From: Marinilabiliales bacterium
GTDB lineage: Bacteria > Bacteroidota > Bacteroidia > Bacteroidales > SZUA-534
Length of the DNA stretch: 33,623 bases
Reading direction: 5' to 3'
Assembly: GCA_003512955.1 (NCBI GenBank)
Contig: DOTG01000031.1
Location: 1 to 33,623, forward strand
Positions 25,494 through 33,623 of the stretch are shown one piece after another; position 1 is the first letter of the stretch, and each line of letters begins with the position of its first letter. The notes beneath the pieces are model-generated. The model was not told the DNA's origin and searched no databases. It worked only from the letters and a program-made list of their open reading frames with translations. Position numbers and translations under genes: made by a program.

Positions 25494-25688
25494 TGCTGCC
25501 GTTCCTGCGCAAGCAGGAATCTGTTTGTTATTAACCTCGTTTTTTTGTCAAGAGTTCCCGGGTCAAGCCCGGGATGACAGAGTTCCCGCATCTTCGCTTC
25601 GCTCCGTGCGGGATGACAGCACTCTGTGGTTGTCATTCCTGCGCAAGCACGGTTCCCGCGTTTGCGGGAATGACAGTTCGCTGTAGTA
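25494..25688. repeat. Dispersed palindromic repeats (copy B)
   Basis: This is a second block of REP-like elements sharing three direct matches with copy A: TTTGTTATTAACCTCGT at 25524-25540, a 23-base match starting ACTCTGTGGTTG at 25621-25643, and GACAGTTCGCTGTAGT at 25672-25687. It contains inverted repeats such as TCCTGCGCAAGCAGGA and CCCGCGTTTGCGGG. Together with copy A it brackets the GIY-YIG/ORF6N pair. Confidence 0.8.
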
Positions 25689-26228
25689 TCATTTGTGCTC
25701 ATTCGCATATTGCTTATTCAGCCCCTCGATGATGGCGGGGGTAATGTCGCGGCTTTCGGTGGCGTAGGCAATGTTGCCGCTGCCGTTGGCACCCAGTATA
25801 AAGGTGTAGCCTTTGCTTTTGCCGTACTCTTTAATGTAATCGTTAATGGCGTTTACCACGTTCTGGGTCAGGGCGCGGTCTTCGTCCTGCATTTTAAGCT
25901 TAATGGCCTCGTGGTACTGGTTAATTTGCTGCTGTTTGTTGCGCAACAGCTCCTCTTTCAGCTCCCGCTCTTTTTTGGTTAGGCTGTTGTGCTCCTTTTC
26001 GTAGGCTTTTAGCTCGTTTTGCCACTGGGCTACCAGGGTATCGGCGTTGGCCTGCCACTGGGCGGCTTTTTTCTCGTACTCCGCCCGGGCATCTTTCATG
26101 CCCTGGTACTCCTGCATCAGCTTGCCAATATCTACATATACCGTGTTTTCTTTTTTTAATAACTGGTATGCTCCTAATCCTAAAAAGGTTACAATTAAAA
26201 TGATGTTAATTATGGTCTGTTTTTGCAT
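25689..26228 (-). CDS. OmpH/Skp-like periplasmic chaperone-type protein
   Basis: This 179-residue protein has an N-terminal hydrophobic anchor (IINIILIVTFLGLGAYQLL, 6-24), a short strand VYVDIGKLMQEYQGM typical of the OmpH family, then a long charged coiled coil (about 45-125, EKKAAQWQANADTLVAQWQN and ELKEELLRNKQQQINQ). The C-terminal strands KGYTFILGANGSGNIAYATES fit the Skp jellyfish-like core. Skp/OmpH proteins hold unfolded outer-membrane proteins in the periplasm. Here the anchor could be an uncleaved helix, tying it to the inner membrane. It sits directly downstream of the toxin/immunity genes and is GC-richer than they are. Confidence 0.85.
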   Translation of the reverse strand: MQKQTIINIILIVTFLGLGAYQLLKKENTVYVDIGKLMQEYQGMKDARAEYEKKAAQWQANADTLVAQWQNELKAYEKEHNSLTKKERELKEELLRNKQQQINQYHEAIKLKMQDEDRALTQNVVNAINDYIKEYGKSKGYTFILGANGSGNIAYATESRDITPAIIEGLNKQYANEHK

Positions 26229-26328
26229 TGGTTTTTATTATTTGTTTTTACTTTTTTAATTTTAATATCTATTCCTTCTTTTTACATACCACACGAAAGA
26301 TTCGTGCGGCAGCGGGGGCGCCTTGATG

Positions 26329-26928
26329 TCATTTACTATATTCTATTTCCTTTAGATGCTCTAAAGCTCTGCTGGCATTTGGTTTCCCCTTTGATTGCTG
26401 CATAAATGCATCAACAACCTGATTTAAAGTATTTAAGTCTCCTTTTTTCTTTAAAAGTACAGTTAGATATTTAAATCTGCCTATTTCCGTAGTTCCCGCA
26501 AAATCCTCATTTAGCCAACAGTTTATTAAACCTTCATCGGACAAACGCTTATTTATTTCAGGCACTATAATACTTTGAACAGTCTCTATTACATTTGAAG
26601 CAATGCCGCTCAAGTTATCCGATATATTGACTTTCCACCAATAATCAGGGCTACCTGGCATAAAGCTCCCAACCCTTGATTGCCAATGACACTGTTCAAC
26701 TTCTGGTTTTACTGAATCATTATACCCAAATTGTCCTAAAACACTGGAATATACCCCAAAATTGGCCGTAAATAAAACTACTTCTTTTGTGCTTTCTCTA
26801 CTTTTTTGAAAGTTTACAATTCCATAATTTTCACCTAACTCTAAGTAGAAATTATTACCTTTTTTATTAAACCCCATTTGTTTCAACAATGGGGTTAATG
26901 TTTTAATAAGCTCTTTAAATATGTCCAT
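26329..26928 (-). CDS. DUF4304 protein, presumed immunity to the adjacent toxin
   Basis: This 199-residue protein starts at the ATG at 26928, 5 nt after the toxin stop; a TTG four codons upstream would overlap the toxin gene. It has the DUF4304 form: an N-terminal helix IFKELIKTLTPLLKQMGF, then FYLELGENYGIVNFQKSR, then an alternating core. DUF4304 proteins occur beside polymorphic toxin genes and are predicted immunity proteins. Immediate linkage to the PD-(D/E)XK-like toxin supports that here. It has no signal peptide and should be cytoplasmic. The gene is AT-rich like the toxin. Confidence 0.78.
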   Translation of the reverse strand: MDIFKELIKTLTPLLKQMGFNKKGNNFYLELGENYGIVNFQKSRESTKEVVLFTANFGVYSSVLGQFGYNDSVKPEVEQCHWQSRVGSFMPGSPDYWWKVNISDNLSGIASNVIETVQSIIVPEINKRLSDEGLINCWLNEDFAGTTEIGRFKYLTVLLKKKGDLNTLNQVVDAFMQQSKGKPNASRALEHLKEIEYSK

Positions 26929-26933
26929 TATAT

Positions 26934-27500
26934 TTACCAATTTGCAGGTTTTCTCACTAATTGTACTGGATACCCATTTGCATCAAGCCAAGCATCTTTT
27001 AATCTTTGTAACGGGAGATAACGAGAGCCTCCTACTTTAGTTTCTATACCACCCAAATTTACGCCGTTATGCCACACATCAAGATCCATATAACGCTTAC
27101 CAAATGGAGTCCACTTGTAAACTTCTGTATTAACTGTTCGTCCTTCTGCTCTTAATGCTGTGGCTAACTCATCTCTAAACAAATTCCCTGCCGTTCTATT
27201 TGCCTGAATTAGAGATTGTGTCCCCTCTGTAGCGGCTGTACTACTAGCTACTCCCAAATACATATTTCCTGATGGCACAGTTACATTTCGCCTAACTATA
27301 TAACTACTAGTTGTAATCGTAGGTATACCTTCTTGCGCAGTGTAATTATTATGAAAAACGGTACAGCTATGATGTAATTGGTCGTAACTTATTGATTTTG
27401 CCGATGCAGGTATGACTGTTAAAACCATACAAGTGAGTATTAAAATAATGACGAACACTACTTCAATACTTTTCTTAATGAGTTTTAATACATCTTTCAT
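26934..27500 (-). CDS. Free-standing PD-(D/E)XK-like toxin with signal peptide
   Basis: This 188-residue protein has a basic N-terminus and a hydrophobic stretch (VVFVIILILTCMVLTVIPASA, 14-34) that looks like a Sec signal or membrane anchor. The C-terminal half has FRDELATALRAEG (about 109-121), YMDLDVWHNG and GGIETKVGGSRY (E-x-K) followed by PLQRLKDAWL, a layout expected of a PD-(D/E)XK nuclease: an acidic strand, the ExK strand, then a helix. Such domains form the C-terminus of many RHS toxins; here it is a separate gene with its own signal. The neighbouring DUF4304 gene is the likely immunity gene. It could be a secreted effector or a displaced RHS tip. Nuclease call is from motif pattern only. 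Confidence 0.65.
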   Translation of the reverse strand: MKDVLKLIKKSIEVVFVIILILTCMVLTVIPASAKSISYDQLHHSCTVFHNNYTAQEGIPTITTSSYIVRRNVTVPSGNMYLGVASSTAATEGTQSLIQANRTAGNLFRDELATALRAEGRTVNTEVYKWTPFGKRYMDLDVWHNGVNLGGIETKVGGSRYLPLQRLKDAWLDANGYPVQLVRKPANW

Positions 27501-27529
27501 TTTAATACAGTTTCTATTATATTTATATT

Positions 27530-27898
27530 TTAATCATTAAAATCAATACTATCTTTTGGCGGGGCTTCGATAGACTCTCCCATTTCTGTGAGAGCTTCCC
27601 GAGCCAATACTCTAACTTGTTCCCATGATTCATGAGTTTCAAATGCAGAATCTGTTGATCTTTCTTCAATGGATAAATTCAATTCTAACAATACATAACA
27701 ATACAATATTTTATTAACCGCTTTATAAGAGAGTTTATTTTTCTCCATAAGCTGTGGAACAAGATAAAATGCATTTATAAATTCTGAAACAACATCATCT
27801 TTTATGTCAGCGTAGTCCGGAAGAAAGCTTACCTGTTCCTCATAAGAAATCCCTAAGAGCTTTAAACTATTTACTAAGAGTTTGTATTGATTAATCAT
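27530..27898 (-). CDS. Presumed immunity protein for the RHS toxin
   Basis: This 122-residue acidic protein starts at the ATG at 27898, only 19 nt after the stop of the RHS gene; a longer open frame would overlap the RHS coding region and is not needed. It contains LGISYEEQVSFLPDYADIKD, DVVSEFINAFYLVPQLMEKN and a C-terminal WEQVRVLAREALTEMGE, all consistent with an all-helical immunity-type protein. No signal peptide is present. Position right after a variable RHS tip is the normal place for the cognate immunity gene. The family name is not recognised with certainty. Confidence 0.7.
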   Translation of the reverse strand: MINQYKLLVNSLKLLGISYEEQVSFLPDYADIKDDVVSEFINAFYLVPQLMEKNKLSYKAVNKILYCYVLLELNLSIEERSTDSAFETHESWEQVRVLAREALTEMGESIEAPPKDSIDFND

Positions 27899-27917
27899 AT
27901 CATATATTATTATATTA

Positions 27918-30900
27918 TTAGTTACCAGCAGGAAATCTAAATGTACTTGAACCATTTGAAACTTTCCAATATGGATTTCCTTCAAAATGTCTTACTGAAC
28001 CAGGATGATATTGTATTAATTTTCCTGTGGGCTGACCACTAGCGTTTACTTGTCTATAAACCCAACCTTTATCAGCACCTCTTGTTTTAGTCATCACACT
28101 GTTAACCCAACCTTCGGATTCACTTAACACTCCTCGAACTTGAGCATATGATTTTCCATTAACAAGAGAAGGATTGAGCATTACATCATCAACACTTTCA
28201 AGAGCTGTTCCTACCTGCCTCAAAGCAGTGGTACCCGTATTAGCGGCTACTTCAGCTGCCGTAAAAGTCATTTTAGCTAATCCATAGCCTAATAGTAAAA
28301 GGTCAACATCAATATTGCAATTATCAATATTTCCAGTACTTTTAGCAAACCAATTTGATGTCTTATAATTTGTTCCATCAACCATAAACTCGTCCCAACC
28401 TAATTTTTGGGAAACAAAAGCATCTAATGTTCCTAGCCCTCCTTTATTAATACCTGGTATCCATCTATCTAAAGCTTGAAAACCGCCATCATAACCATCA
28501 TATCCATAACCCATGAATTTGAATTGATCACCAAACCATTGAAATACAGCATTTGAGCCATCAGCAATATCATGATAATTTCCGTTTGCGTCAATTATTC
28601 TCGTTAATGTTTTCCTCCCATCCGGGTCCACTCCACTCACCGGGTTGTTACCCATACCCACATAGGGGCTCCAGAATTGCCCGGCAGGGTCTTTAGTTAA
28701 CCATCTACCTATTCTTGCATCATACAACCTTGCCTCAAATTGGTTATACCCTGTCTCCTGGTCTTTTTCGGCAAACTGCCCCTGGTAGCCAAAGCGGTAG
28801 GCATTAGTGCTGCGGTAGGTACGGCCGGGTAGCTCCATGCCAAAGGGGAAGTAGTCGGTGGCGGTTAATAGCTGGGTGGTACCGTCGGAGGCATTTTTGC
28901 CCACGGTGGCCCGCACGTTGCCCAAATGGTCAGTTAGCTCGTAGGTGTAAGCGGTAATGGCGCCGGTGGCGTTGCAGGTGGCCATGCCCAGGCGGCCGCT
29001 GCCATACACGGGTACCTCGGTGCGTTGTAAAGCGGCTGTGTTTTCGCGGGTGTAGGTGGTTATCATGTTGCCGCTTACATCGCGCACGTACCAGGTGGTG
29101 GTGTTAGTGTTATAGTCGGTTTTCTTTACCCTAAAGCCACGGTCGTCGTATTCATAAGTAGCCAGCTCGGTACCGGCGGCAAAACTAATGTTGTTGTAAA
29201 TGGTTTTTGTTTTGCCATATACATCGTAGGTAAAGTAGTGGCCGTCCTGCTTGTTCGCGGTCATCTGCCCAATATGGTTGTATAGGTAATTGGTATGGCC
29301 TTGTGCTTTCAGGTCAGTGGTACCCTCTAAAGTATAAACGCTGTTATCAATGATGTATTCCAACTGGTTTAACCCGGAATAATAGGTATAGGTAAAGGCA
29401 TCTATCACCTCGCCATTGGCCCCTTTGCGGCTCAGGCTTTTAATGTTGCCGTTGGCATCGTAAACAATGTTTGAACCGGCAGTTGGGCCATATACAGAAT
29501 ATGAGCTACCTGAACCAAAGGCATCCACAGAGGCATTAAACAAACTATAATTGGCACGGGCCAGATAATTGCGCTCGTCGTAATAATAACTGTAAGCGTT
29601 CTGTAAATACCCGGGTTTGGTGTTGTCGAGTTCGCTGCTGTTGCGCCAGCGCTGGTTGGCAATGTTGCCGTCGTAGTTGTTGGTAAGGGCCTTGCTGGCA
29701 ATGTTGGTCCCCGTTCGGGTGTAGTCGCCGCTATAATAGTCGAGGGTCATCCCAAACACATCGGTTCCCATCTCTGCATTTTTTCCGGTAAAGCCATCTT
29801 TTCCGGGATCGTTCGCACCGGGGTTCGGGTAGTTGATGCTCTTGAGCCACCCCTGGATGGTATAAACATAGTCGGTCCCTTGCAGGTTGTCGGCCAGTTC
29901 CACCCGTTTGAGCGGACCGTGGGGGTAATAATAGTACCGGGCCTGCAACTGTTTTTCGTCCTTCTTGCTTTGGGTATAAACCGCCTCCAACCGGTCGTTC
30001 AGGTCGTATTGGTAATAGTGGGTAAATTCGTAATCGCGGGCATATTGGTTTTCACCCTCCAAACCGGGTAACAGGCGTTCAATACCGGAACTGTAGGTAA
30101 CCTCCGTAACATTACCGTTGTAATCGTAGGTGTAATCGAGGTAAGCCAGGTCGTCGGCATCTTCAATACCGTTGGTGGCTACCAGGTCGTTGGTAAGGCC
30201 GTCGTTATCCACATCCATACCTTTAATTTCCTGTATTACCCATTCCACCAGCCCGTCGTAGGTATAGCTGTACCAGGTGGCAGTATTGTTGTTCCAGGTT
30301 TTAGCTACTTTCCCCCTTAAAAACTTAGGGTTGCCCGGCCCGTTGGGGTCGGCTTTGTCATAAAGGGTAAAGGTTTGGTCGAGATAAGTTGATGCAGGAA
30401 TGATGTTGGTATTCGGTTCCATCCCATATTCTCCAGCAGCATATACCTTTTCGATATATTCTGTCAAAGATTGTCCTCCGACAAAGCCGGATTGCAAAAA
30501 ATAGGTTGTAGCAGTCTGGCTGTCATCAAATTCTCCAACTTCCACAATCCTTCCGTGTTTGTCGTAGTTGGTATAGGAGAACTTGTTATCGTTGCGCTGC
30601 TGTTCGTTTTGCGAGAAACGGATGTTACCATCGCGGCGGTAGATGTATTCGGTAAGCCCTTCGTCCTGCGAATAGGAGCTGAGCAGCCACCCCAGGGTGT
30701 TGTAGGTGTTACGGCTTACCCGGTCATTTAGTTGCTGGGTCAGGTCGGCACCGGCGTAAACCGAAAGTTCTTCCACATCTTTAGGCGACAGGCTTTTTGT
30801 CAACCGTCCGGCTTCGTCGTAGGCATTGAAACTATAGTATTTGTAGCCTGTGGTTACATCAAACTCAACCTCCGTGGGCGAGGTGGTAAAGATGCGGTAA

Positions 30901-33623
30901 AAACCAGGTACCAGTGTAATTGCCTGCGAGGTTCCGCTGGTTACGGGTTCATCTTCAATTAAATCAATTACTTCGTGATAAAAGGCGGTTGCTTTTTGAA
31001 CCAGGTAGGAGTCTCTGTTTTTCGGTAAATGGATATCGATATAATTACCATCGGGATCCAACAAAGAGTTTATTTTATAGGTAACCGTAATGTCTTCCGC
31101 CCCGCTGTTACCGCTCATACAGGTAGCAATTACCTGTCCCTGGGCATCGGTATAGGTCACCGATTCTTTGCCCAACACATCGCGCGACACGGTTTTGGTC
31201 ATCCCCAGAAACTCATTTCCTGAGTAAGCATCGGCCGTCTGTAAGGTAAGGGTGGTAAGGTTTACTCCCTTGGTTTTAGAAAGTTCTAACTCCAATAATT
31301 CATCGTGGGAGGCATTCACGGTAAAACCGGTGGTGTATTGTTCAAATGTAGCATCACCGGCCATATAGCTTTTGCGCACGGCACCGGGGATGGTGGTACT
31401 GTATTCCACCCGTGAGTAGGGGGTTTCATCGTGGGGCACGAAAGGTTCTTTGGTATTGGTGTTGCTGTAATAACTGAGTACCAAATCATCAGGCAAAGGC
31501 TGCCAGGTGGTAATCCCCTGTTGATAATCATAATCAGTTAATGGAGAGGCAAATCCGGATACTTCATCCAATGTTTGTTCCGCAACGGGGATGGGCATGG
31601 TGGAAGCTTCGGGGCGTCCAAAGGCATCGTACAGGGTCTGGCTTACAATGAGCCCCTCCTGGCTCATGTTCCGGGCTACCGATTGTACCGATTTGCCCAG
31701 ATTATCAGAATAAGTGATAGATTGTCCCAGCACCCGACCGTTTTCGCCATAAGCAGTCGTCTGTACAAAATTACGATCATAAGTAGCTGTACTCCATGCC
31801 TGCACCGCTTTTTGTTCTACATTGAATTGCTGCATTACAATATCGCCGTATTTAAAAGTAAGGGTGCCGGTTCGCGGGTTAACATCGCGGTTGGTGGCAT
31901 AATCGAGGTAGAGTTTGTTTTCAGTGGCCGATTTAACATATTTATACAACCAGTTTTCCCCGGAGGGATCGGTAATCTCCACCTGGTAATCGTTGGCAAT
32001 ATCGGTATTGATAGCAAATGCTAAGCTATTTGATGGCGGGCTGAGGCTGATGTCCACATCCGGTTCGCCGGTTTCAGTGGTGGCAAACTCCGATTCAACA
32101 AACGAGGCCGCAAAGGTTTTGGTGTTTTGTCTGAAAAACAGTTCCTTATCCCCGGTGGTTCCAGCGGTAAATTTAAGGTATCCTCCCCGTAGCGGGTTTT
32201 GGTTCACACTGGCTGGATAAGACATGGTGATAACATCGTTCCCGGTACCACTGGTCTTGTTAACGGTAATCCAATCGGGTTTGTACAGTAACTGCCAATT
32301 GGTGTTACAAGTCATCTGAATACTGTTTTGATTGGCTTCACCTCCCAGCATAAAGGGATCGGATATGGTTCCCTGGTTCGATAAGCCGGAGACCCCGATA
32401 GTAAATGAAAGAGGAACAACCGTAGCTGTAACGTGGGATCTTACACTTAAGCAATAACTATCGGAGGCTTCCATCTCATACACTGTAGTATTTGTAATGG
32501 TTGGGGAATAACTTCCGCCAGTAGCCAGAATTGTGCTACTACCATCAAGATACCAACGTACTTCATCTTCAGGGTTATATAAAGGTACAATGGTCACGCT
32601 CCCGGCATCCACCCTCGACACATCGGTTGCTGAAGGGGGGGTAGGTAAATCCCTTCCGGTAAATGAAACTGCTTTCGAGGCTGTGCAGGTTTCAATGGTA
32701 GCAATAACCTGAACGGTATTCGCCCCGGCTGGGATACCGCTGTAAGCTATAGTGGTCCCCGATTTTGAATTTCCTCCGTTCAATGTCCAATTTAAAGTAC
32801 TCCCTGCAGTAACATTACTGGCCGTAAAAGAAATGGATTCCCTTCCACAGGCGTAGGCTTTATCAGGAGTGATAACAGGGGTATTGGGCTGAGTTTTTAT
32901 TGTTGCCGTGACATTGGACGAAGAACCTGTACACCCGTCTTTGGTAGCTTTTACCGAGTAGGTTTTAGTTGCGGTTAACGAGGGTGTGGTGTAGCTTTCA
33001 CCGGTACCCACCTGCGTGGCACCGTCGTACCAAACAAGGCTCGACCCTGTAATGGTAGAACCGGAGGTGAGGGTCAGGGTTCCTGCGCCGCACCGTTCGT
33101 CATCCACGGTGAGCGGCTGTGGCAAGGGTTTAACCGTAATATTTGAAGTTACAGGTGAAGATGCCGTGCAACCATTTGCATCGGTATAATTTACCGTAAC
33201 AGCCTTGCTACCTTCTGTATCCCATGTAATTGTTGCTGTATTGCTGGTCGGTGTCCCACCCAAGGTCACCGTTCCCCCAGCCGGGATTACCCAGACATAA
33301 CTGCTTTTGCTTGCCTGTGTGGTATAGACATTCCCGGTGGAGTTGTTACAAACTGAAGTTGCCTGTGCGGTAAATGTAGGTATGGGCAGGGCGTTGACGG
33401 TTACATTCGAGGTAGCCGGGGCGGCTGCGGTACAACCGTTGGCATCGGTATAGTTTACCGTCAGGGCTTTGCTGCCCGATGAGCCCCAGGTGATGGTGGC
33501 GGTGTTGCTGGTGGTGGTCCCTCCCGAGGTCACCGTTCCGCCTGCCGGGATGACCCAGACATAACTGCTTTTGCTGGCCTGTGTGGTATAAACATTCCCT
33601 GTGGAGTTGTTACAAACTGAAGT
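27918..33623 (-). CDS. RHS-family polymorphic toxin protein, 5' end outside the window
   Basis: About 1900 residues are visible; the frame is open to the window edge, so the true start and signal are beyond 33623. In order there are tandem PKD/Ig-like repeats with an 88-residue unit (N-terminal), further Ig-like segments, a BACON domain (NWQLLYKPDWITVNKTSG), a Bacteroidota RHS entry region (GRVLGQSITYSDNLGKS), many YD repeats, and an RHS core ending VSGVDPDGRK at about 28611. The last 230 residues (27921-28610) are an AT-rich variable tip ending with KGWVYRQVN and IQYHPGSVRHFEGNPYWKVS. This tip looks like a small ribonuclease-type toxin, but I cannot name the family. RHS shells encapsulate the toxin and release it by self-cleavage after DPDG. 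The presumed immunity gene follows at 19 nt. Confidence 0.92.
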   Translation of the reverse strand, partial: TSVCNNSTGNVYTTQASKSSYVWVIPAGGTVTSGGTTTSNTATITWGSSGSKALTVNYTDANGCTAAAPATSNVTVNALPIPTFTAQATSVCNNSTGNVYTTQASKSSYVWVIPAGGTVTLGGTPTSNTATITWDTEGSKAVTVNYTDANGCTASSPVTSNITVKPLPQPLTVDDERCGAGTLTLTSGSTITGSSLVWYDGATQVGTGESYTTPSLTATKTYSVKATKDGCTGSSSNVTATIKTQPNTPVITPDKAYACGRESISFTASNVTAGSTLNWTLNGGNSKSGTTIAYSGIPAGANTVQVIATIETCTASKAVSFTGRDLPTPPSATDVSRVDAGSVTIVPLYNPEDEVRWYLDGSSTILATGGSYSPTITNTTVYEMEASDSYCLSVRSHVTATVVPLSFTIGVSGLSNQGTISDPFMLGGEANQNSIQMTCNTNWQLLYKPDWITVNKTSGTGNDVITMSYPASVNQNPLRGGYLKFTAGTTGDKELFFRQNTKTFAASFVESEFATTETGEPDVDISLSPPSNSLAFAINTDIANDYQVEITDPSGENWLYKYVKSATENKLYLDYATNRDVNPRTGTLTFKYGDIVMQQFNVEQKAVQAWSTATYDRNFVQTTAYGENGRVLGQSITYSDNLGKSVQSVARNMSQEGLIVSQTLYDAFGRPEASTMPIPVAEQTLDEVSGFASPLTDYDYQQGITTWQPLPDDLVLSYYSNTNTKEPFVPHDETPYSRVEYSTTIPGAVRKSYMAGDATFEQYTTGFTVNASHDELLELELSKTKGVNLTTLTLQTADAYSGNEFLGMTKTVSRDVLGKESVTYTDAQGQVIATCMSGNSGAEDITVTYKINSLLDPDGNYIDIHLPKNRDSYLVQKATAFYHEVIDLIEDEPVTSGTSQAITLVPGFYRIFTTSPTEVEFDVTTGYKYYSFNAYDEAGRLTKSLSPKDVEELSVYAGADLTQQLNDRVSRNTYNTLGWLLSSYSQDEGLTEYIYRRDGNIRFSQNEQQRNDNKFSYTNYDKHGRIVEVGEFDDSQTATTYFLQSGFVGGQSLTEYIEKVYAAGEYGMEPNTNIIPASTYLDQTFTLYDKADPNGPGNPKFLRGKVAKTWNNNTATWYSYTYDGLVEWVIQEIKGMDVDNDGLTNDLVATNGIEDADDLAYLDYTYDYNGNVTEVTYSSGIERLLPGLEGENQYARDYEFTHYYQYDLNDRLEAVYTQSKKDEKQLQARYYYYPHGPLKRVELADNLQGTDYVYTIQGWLKSINYPNPGANDPGKDGFTGKNAEMGTDVFGMTLDYYSGDYTRTGTNIASKALTNNYDGNIANQRWRNSSELDNTKPGYLQNAYSYYYDERNYLARANYSLFNASVDAFGSGSSYSVYGPTAGSNIVYDANGNIKSLSRKGANGEVIDAFTYTYYSGLNQLEYIIDNSVYTLEGTTDLKAQGHTNYLYNHIGQMTANKQDGHYFTYDVYGKTKTIYNNISFAAGTELATYEYDDRGFRVKKTDYNTNTTTWYVRDVSGNMITTYTRENTAALQRTEVPVYGSGRLGMATCNATGAITAYTYELTDHLGNVRATVGKNASDGTTQLLTATDYFPFGMELPGRTYRSTNAYRFGYQGQFAEKDQETGYNQFEARLYDARIGRWLTKDPAGQFWSPYVGMGNNPVSGVDPDGRKTLTRIIDANGNYHDIADGSNAVFQWFGDQFKFMGYGYDGYDGGFQALDRWIPGINKGGLGTLDAFVSQKLGWDEFMVDGTNYKTSNWFAKSTGNIDNCNIDVDLLLLGYGLAKMTFTAAEVAANTGTTALRQVGTALESVDDVMLNPSLVNGKSYAQVRGVLSESEGWVNSVMTKTRGADKGWVYRQVNASGQPTGKLIQYHPGSVRHFEGNPYWKVSNGSSTFRFPAGN
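33352..33623 (-). repeat. Tandem 264-bp (88-residue) PKD-like repeat in the RHS gene
   Basis: Two in-frame copies of an Ig/PKD-like unit are visible, with the segment GNVYTTQASKSSYVWVIPAG identical in both. The marker AACTGAAGT occurs at 33351-33359 and again at 33615-33623, giving a period of 264 bp. The second copy diverges after the shared core (ITWGSSG against ITWDTEG). More copies are likely beyond the window edge. Confidence 0.85.

Noticed and set aside
33352..33623. Regular repeats that could suggest a CRISPR array
   Set aside because: The period is 264 bp, in frame, and codes for a PKD-like protein unit.

Overview
The window looks like a chromosomal segment of a Bacteroidota (CFB group) bacterium, probably an environmental Bacteroidales/Marinilabiliales-like lineage. 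The reasons are a secreted metalloprotease with a type IX secretion (Por) sorting tail, two very large Bacteroidota-style RHS/YD-repeat proteins with BACON and PKD-like domains, an OmpH/Skp-like protein, a single-chain glycyl-tRNA synthetase, very weak Shine-Dalgarno signals, TAnnTTTG-type promoter elements, and a moderate-to-low GC content that varies strongly by segment. No rRNA, tRNA or CRISPR array was seen.

Layout. (1) 1-3.7 kb, minus strand: a two-gene cassette of a NACHT-type STAND NTPase followed 3 nt later by a RelA/SpoT-fold nucleotidyltransferase, flanked by diverged direct repeats. It looks like an anti-phage sensor/effector pair and is my main candidate for an undescribed system. 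(2) 3.96-6.9 kb, minus: a secreted M43-type metalloprotease with a T9SS tail, and a DUF3800 protein. (3) 7.2-12.0 kb, housekeeping: nadB (minus), then glyS (plus) with a clear terminator and two secreted proteins of unknown role. (4) 12.2-15.8 kb, plus: a transposase remnant, a terminator-like hairpin, and a tightly overlapping four-gene operon (bactofilin-like pseudopilin, two prepilins, GspF) forming part of a type II secretion/type IV pilus-like machine. (5) 16.2-16.7 kb, minus: a ParE/RelE-type toxin-antitoxin pair between copies of a dispersed repeat. (6) 17.1-33.6 kb, minus: a polymorphic-toxin/RHS locus. In transcription order it holds a huge RHS protein (5' end outside the window) with a variable C-terminal toxin, its presumed immunity gene, a free-standing PD-(D/E)XK-like toxin with its own signal peptide, a DUF4304 immunity protein, an OmpH-like protein, an ORF6N protein and a GIY-YIG protein bracketed by dispersed repeats, a lipoprotein, a small outer-membrane-barrel protein, and a second ~1990-residue RHS-like protein ending at a good terminator.

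How the parts may work together. The 17-33 kb block combines surface/secreted RHS carriers with AT-rich, swappable toxin and immunity modules. GC-rich carrier and envelope genes alternate with AT-rich toxin/immunity genes, and composition breaks fall on domain borders, most clearly right after the RHS DPDG motif. The 0-3.7 kb cassette is best read as a NACHT sensor whose effector, a (p)ppGpp-synthetase-like enzyme lacking the usual acceptor-binding motif, is encoded in trans. All functional statements are from reading the sequence and translations; no database search was run.
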